Shown here in pieces: positions 14,212-14,319 of a DNA stretch of 14,319 bases; positions within the stretch are counted from its first letter, which is position 1, and each line of letters begins with the position of its first letter. The notes under the pieces were generated by a model, which saw only the letters and a program-made list of their open reading frames with translations, was not told where the DNA came from and ran no database searches. The stretch is from an uncultured Dehalococcoidales bacterium (GTDB lineage: Bacteria > Chloroflexota > Dehalococcoidia > UBA1151 > UBA1328), in contig CAJQSP010000032.1 of assembly GCA_905614375.1 (NCBI GenBank), positions 1-14,319 of the forward strand, given 5' to 3'. A program made the translations under genes and the position numbers.

Positions 14212-14319
14212 CTGAGAACCTATCAGTCTTGGTCTATTGATCAATGAAACCGAAAAGTGTATCCCTCAACGTGAATCGTATGTTTACATTTAAGCTAAAA
14301 CTTCACGAATGATTCATCC
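14212..14319. other. Upstream region of the minus-strand catabolic operon
   Basis: No gene is seen. It should contain the promoter of the DapA-like/RraA-like/enolase operon. The stretch is AT-rich around 14279-14305, but I cannot point to a convincing -35/-10 pair, and the window ends here. Confidence 0.3.

Overview
The window looks like a piece of a free-living, mid-GC marine-type bacterium, most plausibly Chloroflexota of the SAR202 kind. This is an inference. It rests on one intact and one intact-plus-relic set of divergent enolase-superfamily (mandelate racemase-like) genes packed with MFS, SDR, RraA-like and DapA-like genes, on short intergenic gaps, and on frequent TTG/GTG starts. No rRNA, tRNA, CRISPR array or transposase gene was seen.

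Layout. 1-1023 holds uvrC in two pieces that point in opposite directions: the UVR and middle part on the minus strand (1 to about 349), and the endonuclease/HhH C-terminus on the plus strand (about 340 to 1023). They meet in a short shared sequence, which suggests either a true inversion or an amplification/assembly chimera. An MDR-type oxidoreductase without zinc ligands follows 6 bp later (1030-1995). A convergent gene of unknown function with a winged-helix-like N-terminus lies at 2014-2832. The 858 bp from 2833 to 3690 is the only large non-coding stretch. It carries a perfect 19-bp inverted repeat, five copies of the octamer GCGGCGTA, other hairpins and a strong terminator.

3691-6090 (minus) is a two-gene membrane-quality-control operon: a long-form NfeD serine protease followed by an SPFH/stomatin-like protein. 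6158-6752 is a degraded patch with two overlapping small ORFs, apparently one ORF split at an A7 run, followed by an orphan C-terminus of an enolase-superfamily enzyme. Next come an SDR dehydrogenase (minus, 6819-7658), a thioredoxin-fold lipoprotein (7852-8403), an MFS permease (8486-9859) and, overlapping it by 4 bp, an enolase-superfamily enzyme (9856-11031).

A convergent minus-strand operon closes the window: DapA-like, RraA-like, and a second, different enolase-superfamily enzyme (14211 down to 11070). The permease, two dehydratase-like enolases, SDR, RraA-like and DapA-like genes together look like a catabolic island for an organic acid or sugar acid: uptake, dehydration or isomerisation, oxidation and retro-aldol cleavage. 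The substrate cannot be read from sequence. The DapA-like protein has lost its Schiff-base lysine, so its chemistry should not be assumed.
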